Positions 1 through 9,414 of a stretch of DNA of 64,000 nt are shown here, piece after piece (position 1 is the first letter of the stretch; each line of letters begins with the position of its first letter). This DNA is from Sphingomonas qomolangmaensis (GTDB lineage Bacteria > Pseudomonadota > Alphaproteobacteria > Sphingomonadales > Sphingomonadaceae): positions 124,001-188,000 of the forward strand of contig NZ_CP101740.1 of the NCBI RefSeq assembly GCF_024496245.1. The letters run 5' to 3'. The notes beneath the pieces were generated by a model. The model ran no database searches and was not told where the DNA came from. It was given only the letters and a program-made list of their open reading frames with translations. The position numbers were made by a program, and so were the translations under genes.

Positions 1-1
1 C

Positions 2-1300
2 GAGGGCTATGTCATCGAAAGCCTGCGCGCGCGCGGCATCCCGGTGCATATCGGCCACAAGGCCGAGAATGTCGAAGGGGTTGCGGTGGTCGTCACCTCG
101 ACCGCGATCAAGCCGGGCAATCCGGAGCGCGACTATGCGCTGGCCAAACGCATCCCGCTGGTGCGCCGCGCCGAGATGCTCGCCGAACTGATGCGGCTCA
201 AATCGACCGTCGCGGTCGCGGGAACCCACGGCAAGACGACGACGACGAGCATGATCGCCGCGATCCTCGATGCCGGCGGGGTCGACCCCACCGTCATCAA
301 CGGCGGCATCATCAACAGCTATGGATCGAACGCGCGGCTGGGCGCGAGCGACTGGATGGTGGTCGAAGCCGATGAGAGCGACGGCAGCTTCCTGCGGCTC
401 GACGGGACGCTGGCGGTGGTCACCAACATCGATCCCGAGCATCTTGATCATTACGGCTCGTTTGATCGGGTGAAGGACGCATTCGTCGAGTTCGTCGAGA
501 ATGTACCGTTTTACGGCGCGGCGATCCTGTGTCTCGACCATCCCGAGGTGCAGGCGATCATCCCGCGCGTGCGCGACCGGCGGATCGTGACGTACGGCTT
601 TGCCGCACAGGCCGATGTGCGCGGGGTCAATGTGACGCCGCATGTCGGCGGCAATCGCTTCGAAGTGATCGTCCGCCACCGCGACGGCACCACGCGATCG
701 ATCGAGAATATCGAGCTGCCGATGCCCGGCCGCCACAATGTCCAGAACGCGCTGGCGTCGATCGCGGTCGCGCTCGAGCTTGGCATCGACGATTCGACGA
801 TCGCCAAAGGGTTCGCGGCGTTCACCGGCGTGAAGCGGCGCTTTACCCAGGTCGGCTCGGTAGCCTTTGCACGCGGAGGGGGCGCAGCGATCGTCGACGA
901 TTACGGCCACCACCCGGTCGAAATCCGCGCGGTGCTGTCGGCGGCGCGCGAGAGCGCGCAGGGGCGGGTGATCGCGGTGGTGCAGCCGCACCGCTATTCG
1001 CGGCTGGGCGGGCTGATGGACGAGTTCGCGCAGGCGTTCAACGACGCCGACATGGTCTATGTGACGCCGGTCTACGCCGCGGGCGAAGCCCCGGTCGAAG
1101 GCGTCGATGCCAATGCTTTGGTCGAGAATATCCGCCGGCGCGGGCATCGCTCGGCGCAGGCGATCGACGGACCCGAGGCGCTGGCGAGCGCGCTGGCAGC
1201 GGTGGTGCAGCCGGGCGATCAGGTGATCTGCCTGGGGGCGGGGGACATCACGAAATGGGCTGCGGGGCTCGCGCAGGCGATCGAGGCGGCGCGGGCGTGA
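2..1300 (+). CDS. murC: UDP-N-acetylmuramate--L-alanine ligase, 5'-truncated by window edge
   Basis: MurC adds L-alanine to UDP-MurNAc with ATP in the cytoplasm, the first peptide step of peptidoglycan precursor synthesis. The reading frame is open from base 2, so the true start lies outside the window; 432 residues are visible and roughly 40 N-terminal residues are missing. The Mur ligase P-loop [10 protein letters not shown] is clear, followed by the central-domain [11 protein letters not shown] and [11 protein letters not shown] segments and the C-terminal [10 protein letters not shown] and PHRYSR motifs that are typical of MurC. It is followed by murB and ddl in the usual dcw order. Identification is secure. 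Confidence 0.97.
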   Translation, partial: EGYVIESLRARGIPVHIGHKAENVEGVAVVVTSTAIKPGNPERDYALAKRIPLVRRAEMLAELMRLKSTVAVAGTHGKTTTTSMIAAILDAGGVDPTVINGGIINSYGSNARLGASDWMVVEADESDGSFLRLDGTLAVVTNIDPEHLDHYGSFDRVKDAFVEFVENVPFYGAAILCLDHPEVQAIIPRVRDRRIVTYGFAAQADVRGVNVTPHVGGNRFEVIVRHRDGTTRSIENIELPMPGRHNVQNALASIAVALELGIDDSTIAKGFAAFTGVKRRFTQVGSVAFARGGGAAIVDDYGHHPVEIRAVLSAARESAQGRVIAVVQPHRYSRLGGLMDEFAQAFNDADMVYVTPVYAAGEAPVEGVDANALVENIRRRGHRSAQAIDGPEALASALAAVVQPGDQVICLGAGDITKWAAGLAQAIEAARA

Positions 1301-1364
1301 GGGGGGCGTGTTTCCTGGATGGGGCGGCCTCGCAAGTCTCGCCTAACAGCCGGGCGGTGGAGCA

Positions 1365-2360
1365 GTGACCGGCACTACTTCTTCCCCCCTCCCGCTTGCG
1401 GGAGGGGCCGGGGGTGGGCCTGCGGACGCTGACTTCGGTAAACAGAAAGCCCCACCCCTAACCCCTCCCGCAAGCGGGAGGGGGACTGCGCGCGGTCGCT
1501 TAACCCCCGCCGCGCCGCTTGCGCCGCTCGTGTGGTTCAAGGCCGGCGGTGCCGCCGAATGGCTGTTCGAGCCTGCCGACACCGATGACCTTGCGGCCTT
1601 CCTCGCCGATCTCGACCCGGCGGTGCCGGTCATGGCGCTGGGCCTGGGATCGAACCTGATCGTGCGCGATGGCGGGGTGCCTGGTGTCGTCGTTCGGCTG
1701 GGCAAGCCATTCGCCAAGGTCGAGGCGATCGACGCGGTCACGCTTCGTTGCGGCGGCGGCGCGTCGGGCATTTTGGTGTCGTCGACCGCGCGCGATGCGG
1801 GGATTGGCGGCACCGAGTTTTTGCGGTCGATCCCCGGCACCGTCGGCGGCTTCGTGCGGATGAACGGCGGTGCCTATGGCCGCGAGGTGAAGGACGTGCT
1901 GGTCGCGTGCGACATCGTCCTGCGATCGGGCGAACGGCACACGCTGGACGTCGGCGACCTGGGCTACACCTATCGCCACAGCGATTTGCCCGAAGGCGCG
2001 GTGGTGGTGTCGGCGACTTTCCGCGGCCACCCCGCCGAACCCTCGGTGATCCAGGCCGAAATGGACCGGATCGCCGCCGCGCGCGAAGCATCGCAGCCGC
2101 TGCGGAGCAAGACTGGGGGGTCAACCTTCAAGAACCCGCCGGGCGAGAAGGCCTGGGCGCTGGTCGATGCGGCGGGCTGTCGCGGGCTGATGCGCGGTGG
2201 CGCGCAGGTGAGCGAGAAGCATACCAACTTCCTCATCAATACCGGTGACGCGACCAGCGCCGATATCGAGGCGCTGGGCGACGATGTCCGCGCGCGGGTG
2301 AAGGCGGCGTCGGGGATCGACCTCGAATGGGAAATTCAGCGAGTGGGGCGTAGCGCGTGA
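1365..2360 (+). CDS. murB: UDP-N-acetylenolpyruvoylglucosamine reductase with repeat-encoded N-terminus
   Basis: MurB is the FAD/NADPH enzyme that reduces UDP-GlcNAc-enolpyruvate to UDP-MurNAc. The FAD-binding GLGSNLIVRDGG, the SIPGTVGG segment and the GGSTFKNP motif with the proton-donating serine are all present. The start is a GTG preceded by GGTGGAG. The unusual part is residues 6 to about 40: they are encoded by a palindromic intergenic-type repeat, giving a Pro/Gly-rich segment not expected in MurB. The conserved enzyme begins only at LTPAAPLAPLVWFKAGG. No ATG, GTG or TTG lies between the repeat and that motif, so translation must run through the repeat unless the GTG of VWFK is used. 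It overlaps ddl by four bases. Confidence 0.95.
   Translation: MTGTTSSPLPLAGGAGGGPADADFGKQKAPPLTPPASGRGTARGRLTPAAPLAPLVWFKAGGAAEWLFEPADTDDLAAFLADLDPAVPVMALGLGSNLIVRDGGVPGVVVRLGKPFAKVEAIDAVTLRCGGGASGILVSSTARDAGIGGTEFLRSIPGTVGGFVRMNGGAYGREVKDVLVACDIVLRSGERHTLDVGDLGYTYRHSDLPEGAVVVSATFRGHPAEPSVIQAEMDRIAAAREASQPLRSKTGGSTFKNPPGEKAWALVDAAGCRGLMRGGAQVSEKHTNFLINTGDATSADIEALGDDVRARVKAASGIDLEWEIQRVGRSA
1381..1485 (+). repeat. Palindromic repeat, family B doublet, inside murB
   Basis: Two hairpins of the type CTCCCGCTTGCGGGAG lie in inverted orientation, separated by about 60 bases. The left one is followed by GGCCGGGGGTGGGC and the right one is preceded by GCCCCACCCCTAACC. The same arrangement recurs at 35053-35153, and similar ends flank the DUF559 gene at 21727-22180. 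Here the unit is translated in frame as part of MurB. Confidence 0.85.
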
Positions 2361-3298
2361 ACAACAAGAACCTCCACATCGCGGTGCTGATGGGCGGCTG
2401 GTCGGCCGAGCGCGAGGTGTCGCTGATGTCGGGTGCCGGCGTCGCCGATGCGCTCGAATCGCTCGGCCATCGGGTCACGCGGATCGACATGGGGCGCGAC
2501 GTCGCCGCGCGGCTGACCGAAGCCGCACCCGATCTGGTGTTCAACGCGCTCCACGGTACCCCCGGCGAGGATGGCAGCGTGCAGGGGATGCTCGACCTGA
2601 TGGGGCTGCGCTACACCCATTCGGGGCTGGCGGCATCGGTGATCGCGATCGACAAGGTGCTGACCAAGCAGGCTTTGGTGCCGCACGGCATCCCGATGCC
2701 CGGCGGACGGATCGTGCCGACCGAGGAGCTGTACGAGCGCGACCCGCTGCCGCGCCCCTATGTACTCAAGCCGGTCAACGAGGGATCGTCGGTGGGCGTC
2801 GCGATCGTCACCGACGAGGGCAATCACGGCAACCCGATCGCGCGCGACAGCGTGGGGCCGTGGAACGAATTCGACGAATTGCTCGCCGAACCCTTCATCC
2901 GTGGCCGCGAGCTGACGACGGCGGTGCTCGGCGACCAGGCACTGGGCGTCACCGAATTGAAGCCGACCGGCGGCTTCTACGACTATGCCGCCAAATATAC
3001 CGATGGGCTGACCGAGCATGTCTATCCCGCCGACATTCCCGACGCGATCGCTCAGGCGTGCGAGGGGATCGCGCTCGAAGCGCATCGGTTGCTCGGCTGC
3101 AAGGGTGCCTCGCGCGCCGATTTCCGCTGGGACGACAGCCAAGGGGCCGAAGGGCTGTTCCTGCTCGAGGTCAACACCCAGCCTGGCATGACTCCGCTCA
3201 GCCTGGTGCCCGAACAGGCGCGGCATCGCGGGATTGCCTACCCGCAGCTGGTGCAGCGGATCGTCGACGAAGCGATGAACGAAGGGGGGAGGGCGTGA
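2357..3298 (+). CDS. ddl: D-alanine--D-alanine ligase
   Basis: Ddl joins two D-alanines with ATP to supply the terminal dipeptide of the peptidoglycan stem. The protein has 313 residues, a normal length. It starts MNNKNLHIAVLMGGWSAERE, with the glycine-rich loop and the conserved serine/glutamate of the first domain. The ATP-grasp parts YVLKPVNEGSSVGV and the metal-binding C-terminal LLEVNTQPGMT are intact. The GTG start overlaps the murB TGA (GTGA), so the two are translationally coupled, and its own stop overlaps the GTG of ftsQ. This linked order is standard in alphaproteobacterial dcw clusters. Confidence 0.96.
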   Translation: MNNKNLHIAVLMGGWSAEREVSLMSGAGVADALESLGHRVTRIDMGRDVAARLTEAAPDLVFNALHGTPGEDGSVQGMLDLMGLRYTHSGLAASVIAIDKVLTKQALVPHGIPMPGGRIVPTEELYERDPLPRPYVLKPVNEGSSVGVAIVTDEGNHGNPIARDSVGPWNEFDELLAEPFIRGRELTTAVLGDQALGVTELKPTGGFYDYAAKYTDGLTEHVYPADIPDAIAQACEGIALEAHRLLGCKGASRADFRWDDSQGAEGLFLLEVNTQPGMTPLSLVPEQARHRGIAYPQLVQRIVDEAMNEGGRA

Positions 3299-4215
3299 GC
3301 AGCATGACGCAGCGTCGATCGGCCCAGAAGCGAGGCGCTCCCGCCAAACGCAAGCAGCCGGCGAAACGGTCGCGGAAGGCCTCGATCCTCGATCGGACGA
3401 TCGCGGTGCTGCCGGTCAGTGAGCTGGCGCTGCGCCGCGCCGCTGCCTGGACCTTCGCGATCGCGGCGGGTGCGGGGGCGATCGGCATCGCCAGCTTCTT
3501 CGGGGTCCCCGGCGCGATCGGCGTCGCGGTGGCCGAGGGGATGGGCCGCGCCGGGCTTCGAGTCGACCAGGTCGAGGTGAGCGGGCTCGAGCGGATGGAG
3601 CGGATGTCGGTCTATGCCGTCGCGCTCGAACAGCAATCGCGCGCGATGCCGCTGGTCGACCTCAACGAGGTGCGCGACCGGCTGCTGCGCTATGGCTGGA
3701 TCGCCGATGCGCGGGTGTCGCGGCGGCTGCCCGATACGCTGGTGATCGACATCGTCGAGCGCACCCCGGCGGCGATCTGGCAGAATAATGGCCAGCTGAT
3801 GCTGATCGACGAGGCGGGAACGCTGCTCGAGCCGGTGCGCGCCGATGCGATGCCCAATCTGCCGCTGGTGGTGGGCGACGGCGCCAATGCGCAGGAGCCG
3901 GCGTATCAGCGGTTGATGGCGGCGGCGCCCGCGCTTCGCCCGATGGTGCGTGCGGCGACCTGGGTCGGTGATCGGCGCTGGGATCTGCAATTCGTGTCGG
4001 GCGAGGTGCTGTTGCTGCCCGCCGGAGAGGAGCCTGCCGCCAAGGCGCTGGTGAAGTTCGCCGAGCTCGACGGGCGCGACCGGTTGCTGGGCGGGCATTA
4101 CAGCCGCTTCGACCTGCGCGATCCGACCAAGCTGGTGATGCGGCGCAAGAGCGGGGTGGAGAAGGTTGCGCCGGTGGTCGGTGAGGATCCACCCACCACC
4201 GTTCGTCCTGAGTAG
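3295..4215 (+). CDS. ftsQ: Cell division protein FtsQ
   Basis: FtsQ is a single-pass inner-membrane divisome protein that links early and late division proteins in the periplasm. The 306-residue product has a Lys/Arg-rich cytoplasmic tail, one membrane segment near residues 50-75, a POTRA domain beginning VDQVEVSGLERM, and the FtsQ beta domain with RRLPDTLVIDIVERTPAAIW. The start is taken as the GTG overlapping the ddl stop; an ATG three codons later (3304) with GGGGGGAGG upstream is equally possible. The last codons (TTVRPE and TAG) lie inside a family A repeat, which apparently supplies the stop codon. Confidence 0.94.
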   Translation: MSSMTQRRSAQKRGAPAKRKQPAKRSRKASILDRTIAVLPVSELALRRAAAWTFAIAAGAGAIGIASFFGVPGAIGVAVAEGMGRAGLRVDQVEVSGLERMERMSVYAVALEQQSRAMPLVDLNEVRDRLLRYGWIADARVSRRLPDTLVIDIVERTPAAIWQNNGQLMLIDEAGTLLEPVRADAMPNLPLVVGDGANAQEPAYQRLMAAAPALRPMVRAATWVGDRRWDLQFVSGEVLLLPAGEEPAAKALVKFAELDGRDRLLGGHYSRFDLRDPTKLVMRRKSGVEKVAPVVGEDPPTTVRPE

Positions 4216-4316
4216 CCATTGAGATTGTCGAAATGGCGTATCGAAGGACCGTGGGGCGCAAGGGTGCTTCGATACGAGGCTTCGACAAGCTCAGCCTCTA
4301 CTCAGCACGAACGGAC
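4199..4316 (+). repeat. Palindromic repeat, family A (CGTTCGTCCTGAG type) between ftsQ and ftsA
   Basis: This is an imperfect inverted repeat of about 115 bases, with arms containing CGTTCGTCCTGAGTAG and its counterpart CTACTCAGCACGAACG. Inner arms read GTCGAAATGGCGTATCGAAG and CTTCGATACGAGGCTTCGAC. Related copies lie at 32691-32784 and 49261-49380. It overlaps the end of ftsQ and occupies almost all of the ftsQ-ftsA gap. Confidence 0.85.
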
Positions 4317-4341
4317 AGTTTGAAGTAACAGGGGCAGGAAC

Positions 4342-5601
4342 ATGGCGAAAACGGCACCGGAAGGTCTGATTACCGCACTCGACATCGGGTCGTCGAAGGT
4401 ATCGGCGGTGATCGCGCAGCGCGGCGACGGCGGCGAGCTGGTGGTGCTCGGCACCGGCCAGCGCGAGAGCAAGGGCGTCAAGCGCGGTTACATCGCCGAC
4501 ATGGCGGCGACCGAGGTCGCGGTGCGCGAGGCGGTGGAGCAGGCCGAGCGGATCGCCGGCGTCGCGATCGAAGACGTGTGGGTGGCGTTTTCCGCAGGGG
4601 GACTGGTCAGCGACATCGTCAAGCTCGAGGTCGATTTGGGTGGCCACCGCGTCGAGCAGGCCGATATCGACGATCTGCTCAAGGCGGCGCGCAACGCGCT
4701 CGATCCCGCGGGGCGGATGGTGCTCCACGCGCAGCCGACGCGCTACACGCTCGACGGGTTGACCGGGGTGCGCAAGCCCTTGGGGCTGCATGCCGACCGG
4801 CTGGGGGTCGAAATCCATGTCGTCGCGACCGAAGGCTCGCCGGTGCGCAACCTCGATCTGTGCGTGCGTTCGGCGCATCTCGACGTGAAGTCGATCGTCG
4901 CCGCGCCGGTCGCCACCGGACTGGCGGTGCTGAGCGAGGAGGAGCGCGAGCTGGGTGTCGCGCTGGTCGAGATCGGCGCGGGAGTGACCAACGTGTCGGT
5001 CTACCAGAACGGCGTGCTGACCGGGCTCGCCTCGATCGCGATGGGGGCGGCCGATGTCACCGACGACATCGCCAGCGCCTTCGGCACGCGGCGGGCGCAG
5101 GCCGAGCGGATGAAATGCTTCCACGGCTCGGCGAACATGAGTCCGCGCGACAATCACGACATGATCGACGTCGCGCCGATGTCGAGCGACGAGGATGCCG
5201 AGGGGACGCGGATCACCAAGGCGCAGCTGATCGCGGTGATCCGGCTGCGGCTCGACCGGCTGATGCAGGAGGTCCAGCGCGAGCTGACCAAGCTCAACTT
5301 CGCCGATCCGGTGGGGCGGCAGATCGTGCTGACCGGCGGCGGCGCCGAGCTGAAGGGGATCGCCGATTATGCGCAGCAGGCGCTGGGACGGACGGTGCGG
5401 CTGGGGCGCCCGCGCGGGCTGACCGCGCTGCCCGAGGCGCATTCGGGGCCGGCGTTCGCGACGCTGGCGGGGCTCGCGATGTTCGCTGCGGCCGACCCGG
5501 TCGATTTGCGCGCGTTTGAACCCACGCACCAGTTGGTCGTTAGACCATCGACGGGCGCGGTGTTCAAACGACTGCTGGCCGCTTTCAAGTCGAATTATTG
5601 A
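4342..5601 (+). CDS. ftsA: Cell division protein FtsA
   Basis: FtsA is the actin-like ATPase that tethers FtsZ filaments to the inner membrane. The 419-residue product opens with the phosphate-1 motif ALDIGSSKVSAV. It contains the SHS2/1C domain after KRGYIADM, the phosphate-2 region LVEIGAGVTNVSVY, and the adenosine motif IVLTGGGAELKGI. The C-terminus VFKRLLAAFKSNY forms an amphipathic membrane-targeting helix as in other FtsA proteins. The ATG follows GGGGCAGGA. It sits between ftsQ and ftsZ, as in other dcw clusters. Confidence 0.97.
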   Translation: MAKTAPEGLITALDIGSSKVSAVIAQRGDGGELVVLGTGQRESKGVKRGYIADMAATEVAVREAVEQAERIAGVAIEDVWVAFSAGGLVSDIVKLEVDLGGHRVEQADIDDLLKAARNALDPAGRMVLHAQPTRYTLDGLTGVRKPLGLHADRLGVEIHVVATEGSPVRNLDLCVRSAHLDVKSIVAAPVATGLAVLSEEERELGVALVEIGAGVTNVSVYQNGVLTGLASIAMGAADVTDDIASAFGTRRAQAERMKCFHGSANMSPRDNHDMIDVAPMSSDEDAEGTRITKAQLIAVIRLRLDRLMQEVQRELTKLNFADPVGRQIVLTGGGAELKGIADYAQQALGRTVRLGRPRGLTALPEAHSGPAFATLAGLAMFAAADPVDLRAFEPTHQLVVRPSTGAVFKRLLAAFKSNY

Positions 5602-5612
5602 GGATTTGCGAC

Positions 5613-5692
5613 AGCAGCCGCATTTGCGGCTAGAGTCGCGTTAATTGTTCGTGCACAACCGCTGACAAATTTGGGTGCCTCCCGGTTTTCGG
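5613..5692 (+). promoter_or_regulatory. ftsA-ftsZ leader with two hairpins and a GANTC site
   Basis: The 110-base gap before ftsZ holds the hairpin AGCCGC-ATTT-GCGGCT, one GAGTC (GANTC) site at 5633-5637, and a second hairpin GCCTCC-CGGTTTTC-GGAGGC just before the GGGGAG ribosome site. GANTC is the CcrM methylation target in alphaproteobacteria, and ftsZ in Caulobacter is known to respond to it. A promoter here is an inference; no clear -35/-10 pair was identified. Confidence 0.4.
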
Positions 5693-5711
5693 AGGCCCAG
5701 GGGAGAACACC

Positions 5712-7109
5712 ATGGGTATCGATTTTCTGCCGCCCGACGTCGACGAGTTGACGCCGCGCATCACCGTGATCGGCGTCGGCGGCGCTGGCGGCAACGCCAT
5801 CGCCAACATGATCCGCGCCGACGTGCAGGGGGTCGAGTTCCTCGTCGCCAACACCGACGCGCAGGCGCTCAAGCAGTCGACCGCGCCGCAGCGGATCCAG
5901 CTCGGCGCCAAGATCACCCAAGGCCTGGGTGCCGGCAGCCGGCCCGAGATTGGCCGCGCCGCGGCCGAGGAGACGATCGAGCAGGTCCAGAAGGCGCTCG
6001 AGGGCGCGCATATGTGCTTCCTGGCGGCTGGCATGGGCGGCGGCACCGGCACTGGTGCGGCCCCGGTGATCGCCAAGGCGGCGCGCGACATGGGCATTCT
6101 CACCGTCGGCGTGGTGACCAAGCCCTTCTCGTTCGAAGGCAAGCGCCGCTCGGCGTCGGCCGATGCGGGCATCGAAGAGCTGCAGAAATATGTCGATACG
6201 CTGATCGTCATCCCCAACCAGAACCTGTTCCTGATCGCCAACGCCAACACGACGTTCAAGCAGGCGTTCGAGATGGCCGACGAAGTGCTCCAGCAGGGCG
6301 TTCGCGGCATCACCGACCTGATGGTGATGCCCGGCCTGATCAACCTCGACTTTGCCGACGTTCGCAGCGTGATGCAGGAAATGGGCAAGGCGATGATGGG
6401 CACCGGCGAGGCCGAGGGCGACAGCCGCGCGATCGAAGCCGCGCAAAAGGCGATCGCCAACCCGCTGCTCGACGGCGTGTCGATGCGCGGCGCCAAGGGC
6501 GTGATCGTGTCGATCACCGGCGGCGACGACATGCGGCTGCTCGAGGTCGACGAGGCCGCGAACCATATCCGCGAGCTGGTCGATCCCGACGCCAACATCA
6601 TCTGGGGTTCGGCGTTCAATCCCGAGCTCGAGGGCCGCATCCGCGTGTCGGTGGTCGCCACGGGCATCGAGGCCGATGGCGAGGCGATGGCCGCGCCGGT
6701 CAGCACGCCTGCCGACACCACGCGCAGCTTCAGCTTCTCGGCGCCGCGCAAGAGCGAGCCGGCAGCGGCACCAGCCGCCGTCGCGGCCGAGCCGCAGCCT
6801 GCCGCGCCCGCGCCGATGGCCGAGCCGGCACCCGCGCCGGTACAGGCGGAAGACGACGAGCTGGTGCTCGGCGCCGAATCGACGCTGCCGACCGAAGCCG
6901 CTGCCTCGGCCGAGGCCGATGCCCCCAAGCGCCGCTGGCTGACCGGCGAGGCGAACGAACCCGCACCCGTAGCCGAACCCGCGCCCAAGGCGGGCGGCAC
7001 CTTGTTCGAGCGGATGTCGAACGCGGGTCGTGGGCTCAGCCGCGGCACCGAGGACGACAAAGCGCCGCTCGACATTCCGCGCTTCCTGCATCGGCAGAAC
7101 AACCAGTGA
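5712..7109 (+). CDS. ftsZ: Cell division protein FtsZ
   Basis: FtsZ is the tubulin-like GTPase that forms the cytokinetic ring. The 465-residue product has the nucleotide-binding [11 protein letters not shown] near residue 20, the tubulin signature [13 protein letters not shown] near residue 110, and the T7-loop region containing [11 protein letters not shown]. After about residue 320 comes an Ala/Pro/Glu-rich disordered linker of some 130 residues, ending in the conserved C-terminal peptide DIPRFLHRQ that docks FtsA. The ATG is preceded by GGGGAG at good spacing. The long linker is usual for alphaproteobacteria. Confidence 0.98.
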   Translation: MGIDFLPPDVDELTPRITVIGVGGAGGNAIANMIRADVQGVEFLVANTDAQALKQSTAPQRIQLGAKITQGLGAGSRPEIGRAAAEETIEQVQKALEGAHMCFLAAGMGGGTGTGAAPVIAKAARDMGILTVGVVTKPFSFEGKRRSASADAGIEELQKYVDTLIVIPNQNLFLIANANTTFKQAFEMADEVLQQGVRGITDLMVMPGLINLDFADVRSVMQEMGKAMMGTGEAEGDSRAIEAAQKAIANPLLDGVSMRGAKGVIVSITGGDDMRLLEVDEAANHIRELVDPDANIIWGSAFNPELEGRIRVSVVATGIEADGEAMAAPVSTPADTTRSFSFSAPRKSEPAAAPAAVAAEPQPAAPAPMAEPAPAPVQAEDDELVLGAESTLPTEAAASAEADAPKRRWLTGEANEPAPVAEPAPKAGGTLFERMSNAGRGLSRGTEDDKAPLDIPRFLHRQNNQ

Positions 7110-7111
7110 TC

Positions 7112-7147
7112 GGTGCTGCCCGTCCGGCTCGTCGCCGGGCGGGCACC
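7112..7147 (+). terminator. Strong hairpin after ftsZ, possible terminator or attenuator
   Basis: TGCCCGTCCGGC and GCCGGGCGGGCA form a 12-base-pair stem (one G-T wobble) around the loop TCGTC, three bases after the ftsZ stop. There is no U-run, so it may act as an mRNA-stabilising or attenuating structure rather than a true intrinsic terminator. Confidence 0.45.
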
Positions 7148-7212
7148 GTCGGTCGCCATTGGCGCGCGCGACTGTCGCGGTTCATCCAGGGCCTGCTATA
7201 GCGCGTGCATTC

Positions 7213-9414
7213 ATGAAGCATTTTCGTATCTTGCGTCCGTCCGTCGCGCTGGCCGCGATCGCACTCTCCGTGCCGGGCGCGGCGATGGCGCAAGCGAGCC
7301 AAGGCGCAAGCGGGCAGGCTGGGTTCGTGCCGCAGCCGACCCCGATCGCCGATCGGCTGGCGGTGCAGATGCGCGCGCTCGCCGCCAATCCCACCGACGC
7401 CAACGCGCTGATCGAGGCGGGCGACCTCAGCGCGCAGCTCGACGATACCGCGGCCGCACTGCAATTCTTCGCCCGCGCCGAAAGGGTTGCGCCGCGCGAC
7501 CCGCGGATCGCGGCGGGACGCGGGCGCGCGCTGGTGCGGCTGGGCCGACCGGGCGAGGCGCTGCGCCGCTTCGCCGAGGCCGAAGCCGGGCGGATGCCGC
7601 CGGCGAGCTTCGCCGCCGATCGCGGCCTTGCCTATGACCTGATCGGCCAGCAGCGGCACGCGCAGGCCGAATATGCCCGCGCGCTGGCGGCGGGCGAGGA
7701 CGACGAGCTGCGGCGGCGCTATGCGCTGTCGCTGGCGATCTCGGGCGACAAGGCGGCGGCCGACGCGATGCTCGATCCGCAATTGCGCGCGCAGGACCGT
7801 GCGGCGTGGCGAACCCGCGCGCTGGTGCTGGCGATCGGCGGCAACCTGCTCGAGGCCGAACGCGTCGCGGTGCAGATGATGCCGGGGTTCGGCACCGCCT
7901 ATATCCCGTTGTTCCGCCGGTTGGCCGAAATCCGCGACCCCGCCGACCGTGGCTTCGCCGCGCATCTGGGCGAGTTCACACGGACCCCCGCGCGGATGGC
8001 GGATGCGACGCTGACCCCGGCGCTGCCCGCATTGCCCGCCGGCGTGCGCGCGGCACCGGTGGCGCTGGCATCGGTCACGACATCGGGTGCCGCCGCGGCA
8101 AGAAGGGTGAGCGAGCGAGCGCCAAGCGCCGCCGAACGCCGTGCCGCGGCGCGCTCGGCACGGGTCGCCGCGGCGGCCGAGCGGCGGGCGCGGCGGGCTG
8201 CTCCTGCGGTAGCGAGCCGACGCGAGACCGGCCCGGCGATGCCAGAGCGGCAGCCGGCGGCGGTGCCGACGCCGAGCCGCGAACCGGTGCAGGTTGCGGC
8301 GGCACCCGCGCGGTCGCAGCGATCGGCCGCGGCAACGCCGCTGGCGGAGCGGCGCGCGCCGCTCGTCCGGTCGAGCGTGGCGACGCCGACGCCGCAGCGC
8401 ACGCCGGTACCTTCGACCCCGGTGCAGGTGGCTGCCGCCCCCACACCTGCGCCTACGGTTTCCTCGGCGAATGCGCAGCCGGTCGCCGCCGCGCGCGAGA
8501 TCCCGCCGGAGCGTGGCGAGACCGTAGCAGCGACGCCGCAGCCTGGCTTCACCCCGGCGCCCGTGACGCAGCTGGCTGCGAGCCCGCCGCCGCAAAGCGC
8601 GATCCCTGCGGCGAGCGCGCCGGTCGCTTCGACGCCAGCACCGGTAGCGGTGGCTGCGACCGAATCGTCGGTGGTGCCGCCGACGAGCGCCGGCGCTATC
8701 CCCGCCGCGATGCCCAACAACGGCGCCGATAGACTGGCGGCGGCCTCGCTGCCGCAGCCGACCACAGCAGACGCGACCGAGGCTGCAGCGCCCAGCCCCG
8801 CCGCGCCGCGACTCGCGGCAGCCGAGCCATCGGTCGCTCCGGCCCGCCCCACGCCGCCGTCGCGGTCGGTGGGTGCCGAGGACAGCATCCTCGCCTCGAT
8901 CGTCCGCGGAATTGTCGTCCCAGGCTCCGAACTCGGGGTCGCGCCACTGCCGACCCCGAGCCCCCCGCCCGAGCCAGAAATCGTCGCGCCGCCCGAGCCC
9001 GAACCGCCCGTCGCCGCGCCGGCGCCTCAGCCCGAACCCGTCGAAGCGCCGAAGCCCAAGTCTGCGCCGAAACCCGCCGCGGCCAAGCCCGCGCCCAAGG
9101 CCGTCGCCAAGAAGCCAGCCGCGCCCAAGCCGCCAGCCGAGCCTGCGCGCCATTGGGTGCAGGTCGCGGGCGGCGCGAACGTCTCCGATCTGCCCAAGGA
9201 ATGGAAGAAACTGGTCGACAAGGCGCCCGCGGCGATGAAGGGACGCGGCGCATGGACGACACCGCTACGCTTCACGAACCGTCTGCTGACCGGCCCGTTC
9301 AAGACCAGCGCCGACGCGCAGGGCTTCGTCAACACGCTGACCAAGGCGGGGCTGAGTGGCTTCGCATGGACGAGCGAGGCCGGGCAGAAGATCGCCAAGC
9401 TGCCGGTCCAATGA
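7213..9414 (+). CDS. Secreted TPR protein with C-terminal SPOR domain
   Basis: A 733-residue exported protein of unknown exact role. Residues 1-26 are a signal peptide ending AMA. Residues 40-250 are helical TPR-like repeats ([20 protein letters not shown] onward). Residues 300-640 are a low-complexity Ala/Pro/Arg then Pro/Glu/Lys-rich stretch. The last 80 residues, from [10 protein letters not shown], form a SPOR domain, the fold that binds denuded septal peptidoglycan. Its position directly after ftsZ and its SPOR domain point to a cell-division envelope function; this is inference. The ATG was chosen because the signal peptide begins there. It overlaps dgt by ATGA. Confidence 0.85.
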   Translation: MKHFRILRPSVALAAIALSVPGAAMAQASQGASGQAGFVPQPTPIADRLAVQMRALAANPTDANALIEAGDLSAQLDDTAAALQFFARAERVAPRDPRIAAGRGRALVRLGRPGEALRRFAEAEAGRMPPASFAADRGLAYDLIGQQRHAQAEYARALAAGEDDELRRRYALSLAISGDKAAADAMLDPQLRAQDRAAWRTRALVLAIGGNLLEAERVAVQMMPGFGTAYIPLFRRLAEIRDPADRGFAAHLGEFTRTPARMADATLTPALPALPAGVRAAPVALASVTTSGAAAARRVSERAPSAAERRAAARSARVAAAAERRARRAAPAVASRRETGPAMPERQPAAVPTPSREPVQVAAAPARSQRSAAATPLAERRAPLVRSSVATPTPQRTPVPSTPVQVAAAPTPAPTVSSANAQPVAAAREIPPERGETVAATPQPGFTPAPVTQLAASPPPQSAIPAASAPVASTPAPVAVAATESSVVPPTSAGAIPAAMPNNGADRLAAASLPQPTTADATEAAAPSPAAPRLAAAEPSVAPARPTPPSRSVGAEDSILASIVRGIVVPGSELGVAPLPTPSPPPEPEIVAPPEPEPPVAAPAPQPEPVEAPKPKSAPKPAAAKPAPKAVAKKPAAPKPPAEPARHWVQVAGGANVSDLPKEWKKLVDKAPAAMKGRGAWTTPLRFTNRLLTGPFKTSADAQGFVNTLTKAGLSGFAWTSEAGQKIAKLPVQ

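Noticed and set aside
1365-2360. murB as a pseudogene disrupted by a repeat
   Set aside because: The frame is intact through the repeat and all catalytic motifs remain, and it lies in an essential operon.
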